Below, piece after piece: positions 61,868 to 64,000 of a stretch of 64,000 nucleotides of DNA (position 1 is the stretch's first letter; each line of letters starts with the position of its first letter). Made by a program: the position numbers and the translations under genes. Under the pieces are notes generated by a model, which made no database searches, had not been told where the DNA came from, and saw nothing but the letters and a program-made list of their open reading frames with translations. Origin of the DNA: Aplysia californica (lineage: Eukaryota > Mollusca > Gastropoda > Aplysiida > Aplysiidae); assembly GCF_000002075.1 (NCBI RefSeq), contig NW_004797636.1, positions 382,718-446,717 on the forward strand, given 5' to 3'.

Positions 61868-62280
61868 CCCCCCCAGGGGCGGTGCTACTTACTGAAGTGT
61901 GTTTAGGCCATTTCTAACTGGGGGACATTAACCATGTTCTTATGCACAGTGGAATTGTAATTGTAAATCGGCCTATTCATCAATGTCATGCTCATAACTG
62001 TGCCTGAACTGCAACAGGGAAGTGCTGCTTTTTCTTTCCTAATCCTTACTATCGTCATTTTCCCTTTACTTCTTTTGTTTGTTTGTCACACTTTTGTGAC
62101 CCACTATTTCCGGGGTGCCTTGATAGTGGAAGCAGACTTTGTGCTGTTGAAGCTAGAGAGGTGAGCACAGTAAGCCTGATTCCCTATAAGGACTTCTCTG
62201 TTTACATTCACCCATTGGCGCTCATATGACCTTATGCAGTTGCGAGCACCGTAAAACCTCTACTAAAACAAAAAAAAATT
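61868..62280 (+). mobile_element. SINE-like element, family A
   Basis: CCCCCCAGGGGCGGTGCTAC through TTGTCACACTTTTGTGACCC to the tail GGCGCTCATATGACCTTATG, ending GAGCACCGTAAAACCTCTAC and an A-rich end. Full length, downstream of FIG4. Confidence 0.75.
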
Positions 62281-63627
62281 AAACTAACAAACAAAAGAAA
62301 TATAAATCTCGTATTCTTTTTAGCAATCCTTTAAACCCTTAAGAAAATAGTAATCCCTCCACATGATAGCTTTTCTTCATTTTTCAATTTTCTGCACTTT
62401 TAAGTTTTCTATTTTTTGGTATATCATGGTCTCATCATACCGTACCATTGGCTTGTGTGAGATTTATCTGTATTGATTTTTGGTAAAGTATAGCTGCCTT
62501 TCCTGGTTAACTAAAACTGAAGGCCACTGACCAGGCTTTCATGTCAAAATACAAGGTTAAAGAGAGGAGAGATTGGACAAAAGTAAGATGACTACTGAAA
62601 ACAAGAGAAATGGAAGATTGGTAACACAAGTTAGCCTTGAGACAAGAGCCTGGCTAATGGCCTTTTGTGCAAGACTACAACACACGTTAAATTGCAAAAT
62701 GGTGGTAAAAGTCGAGTCTTGCATCCAGCCATCGGTTTGTTTAGGTTCATATCTCTTGCCCTGCACATTTTATGGCTATGCAAGCCTACTTACGTGTTTA
62801 TGGTCGTCAGTTTTAGTGTCTCGTTTCAAGGGCAGAAGCTTGCCACCAGTGCTGTGATTCAATGAGTAAGTATGCCGCTACTTTTGAAACGTTTTTTTTT
62901 TGTAAGTGGTGTAAGAGCGTGTCTCCGTGTGCATGTGTGCATTGTATGTGTGTGCTTGTTTTTTGAGTGGGCTTTTTGGGTTGTTGTTTTTTTCTGGGGA
63001 TCGGGGGAGGGGTATTAAGGATTCTTTTATGTCATGTATAGTAGGCCCTTTTGAGGAAATACTTTTTCTGTCAAAAGCTGTTTTAAACAGACTTGAATGA
63101 TGCACCCGGAATTCAATGCTTCTTCACGGACCCCAGCAAAGATTGCACCCACGTGTCATGTTATTTTCAGTTGTACATGAATAAAACTTCCATGTTTTGC
63201 CAAGATTGGCAGCTAATCTGAGTTCTTTCACATTTTCTGCATTGTTATATATATATATATATTGGCCCGCGCATGACCAAACTTTGTGGATAGCACTATT
63301 ATACAAATACCCTACTTGCAAGCTCTCATTTACAGTATTATGGTTCTGGGAACAGTTTATTTAATAGTCAAAGGGCTACAGTAGCATCAAATACACCACA
63401 CATGAAGTGCTCACAAAAGAATGTATAATCTCCACTGGACTATAAGTGTTGAGACCATTTTATGTTCGTTCACGAGGGTCCAATAACCTAATATCTACTA
63501 CCATCTTGTGTCATTGCCTTATGATGACCCTGTAGGCCTTCCAATAATCGTTTTGTTTCGCGCGATGTAGTGCATTTTGAAATTTGTATAATTTGTTTCT
63601 TGGTTACTTTACTCAACCCCAGTACAG
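62281..63627. other. Downstream intergenic DNA
   Basis: No gene recognised on either strand. Short open frames lack family motifs. Confidence 0.5.
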
Positions 63628-63910
63628 GCATCTGTGGTGCAGTAGTTAGTAGGTGCTTCGCCATTGCACACGGAAGATTCTAGTTTGATTCCCATGTAGG
63701 TAAAATTTGTATCGAGTGTCTCGGTCTTTCTAGCTCTACTTGGACGTTGTACCAGTACTCCCCTCAGTCCGGATTGGCTCCGACAGGCGGGATGAAGCTT
63801 CCCTTCTAAATTACCTATTTCTATCTTGTGTCGATGGGGGTAAAAAGAAACCCATCTGCATTTTAAAAATGTAACCCACTGCGGTATTGAGACACCCCAT
63901 TATACTAAGC
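63628..63910 (+). mobile_element. Probable second tRNA-derived SINE family
   Basis: GCATCTGTGGTGCAGTAGTT resembles a tRNA A-box region, and GTTTGATTCCC about 40 bp on resembles a B-box. A non-tRNA body follows. A single copy in the window. Confidence 0.5.
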
Positions 63911-64000
63911 TTTAATTATAGTTCTGTAGTTTGGATACTGTATTCTGATAATAATAGTGAACCAGTTACTTGCGCTGGAGTGGTTGGAAGGCGTGGTACT

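Noticed and set aside
60600-62870. A further gene downstream of FIG4
   Set aside because: Short open frames (for example 61571-61906, 62573-62857) overlap SINEs or show no family motif or exon-like splice phasing.
1-64000. CRISPR arrays, bacterial operons, endogenous retroviruses
   Set aside because: Spliced animal genes fill the window. The tandem arrays have no spacer structure, and no gag, pol or env remnants or paired LTRs were recognised.

Overview
The window is animal nuclear DNA, most likely from a gastropod or other mollusc. Genes are split by many short-exon introns, introns are full of tRNA-derived SINEs, MITEs and microsatellites, and the two proteins are animal endolysosomal proteins. 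The species is not determinable from the sequence alone. Almost none of the long open frames in the window are genes. The real coding content is 30 short exons, found by protein similarity and by matching splice phases.

Two host genes lie head to head. On the minus strand, an IGF2R-type cation-independent mannose-6-phosphate receptor starts at 22169 and runs left, leaving the window after seven coding exons (signal peptide plus the first three receptor repeats, 448 residues). On the plus strand, a complete FIG4 / SAC3 phosphoinositide phosphatase runs from 22500 to 58053 in 23 coding exons. Their summed length is 2955 nt, exactly 985 codons (984 residues), and every junction keeps phase. The two start codons are only 330 bp apart. 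The shared promoter holds GTCACGTGAT, a near-perfect CLEAR box (TFEB/MiT site). One gene product delivers lysosomal hydrolases and the other controls PI(3,5)P2 on endolysosomes, so shared lysosomal regulation is plausible.

Layout: 1-22032, IGF2R introns and exons with dispersed repeats, including a hAT element with an exact 8-bp target duplication, a mariner-type element and two copies of a 400-bp MITE. 22033-22559, the two first exons and the bidirectional promoter. 22560-26357, FIG4 intron 1 with a decayed Helitron helicase. 26358-39818, FIG4 exons 2-14. 39819-58053, FIG4 exons 15-23, with a 2.8-kb duplicated intron block, a 100-N assembly gap, a U2 snRNA fragment, a nested SINE/LINE insertion and a 99%-identical inverted repeat flanking exon 17. 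58054-64000, FIG4 3' UTR and SINE-rich DNA with no recognised gene.

The most unusual observations are: (1) the CLEAR box in a divergent IGF2R/FIG4 promoter; (2) at least twelve elements from three SINE-like families that share one 3' hairpin tail whose stem shows compensatory changes; (3) the inverted repeat that could loop out FIG4 exon 17; (4) an in-frame 92-residue optional extension of FIG4 exon 6; and (5) the direct duplication across the gap, which may be an assembly error.
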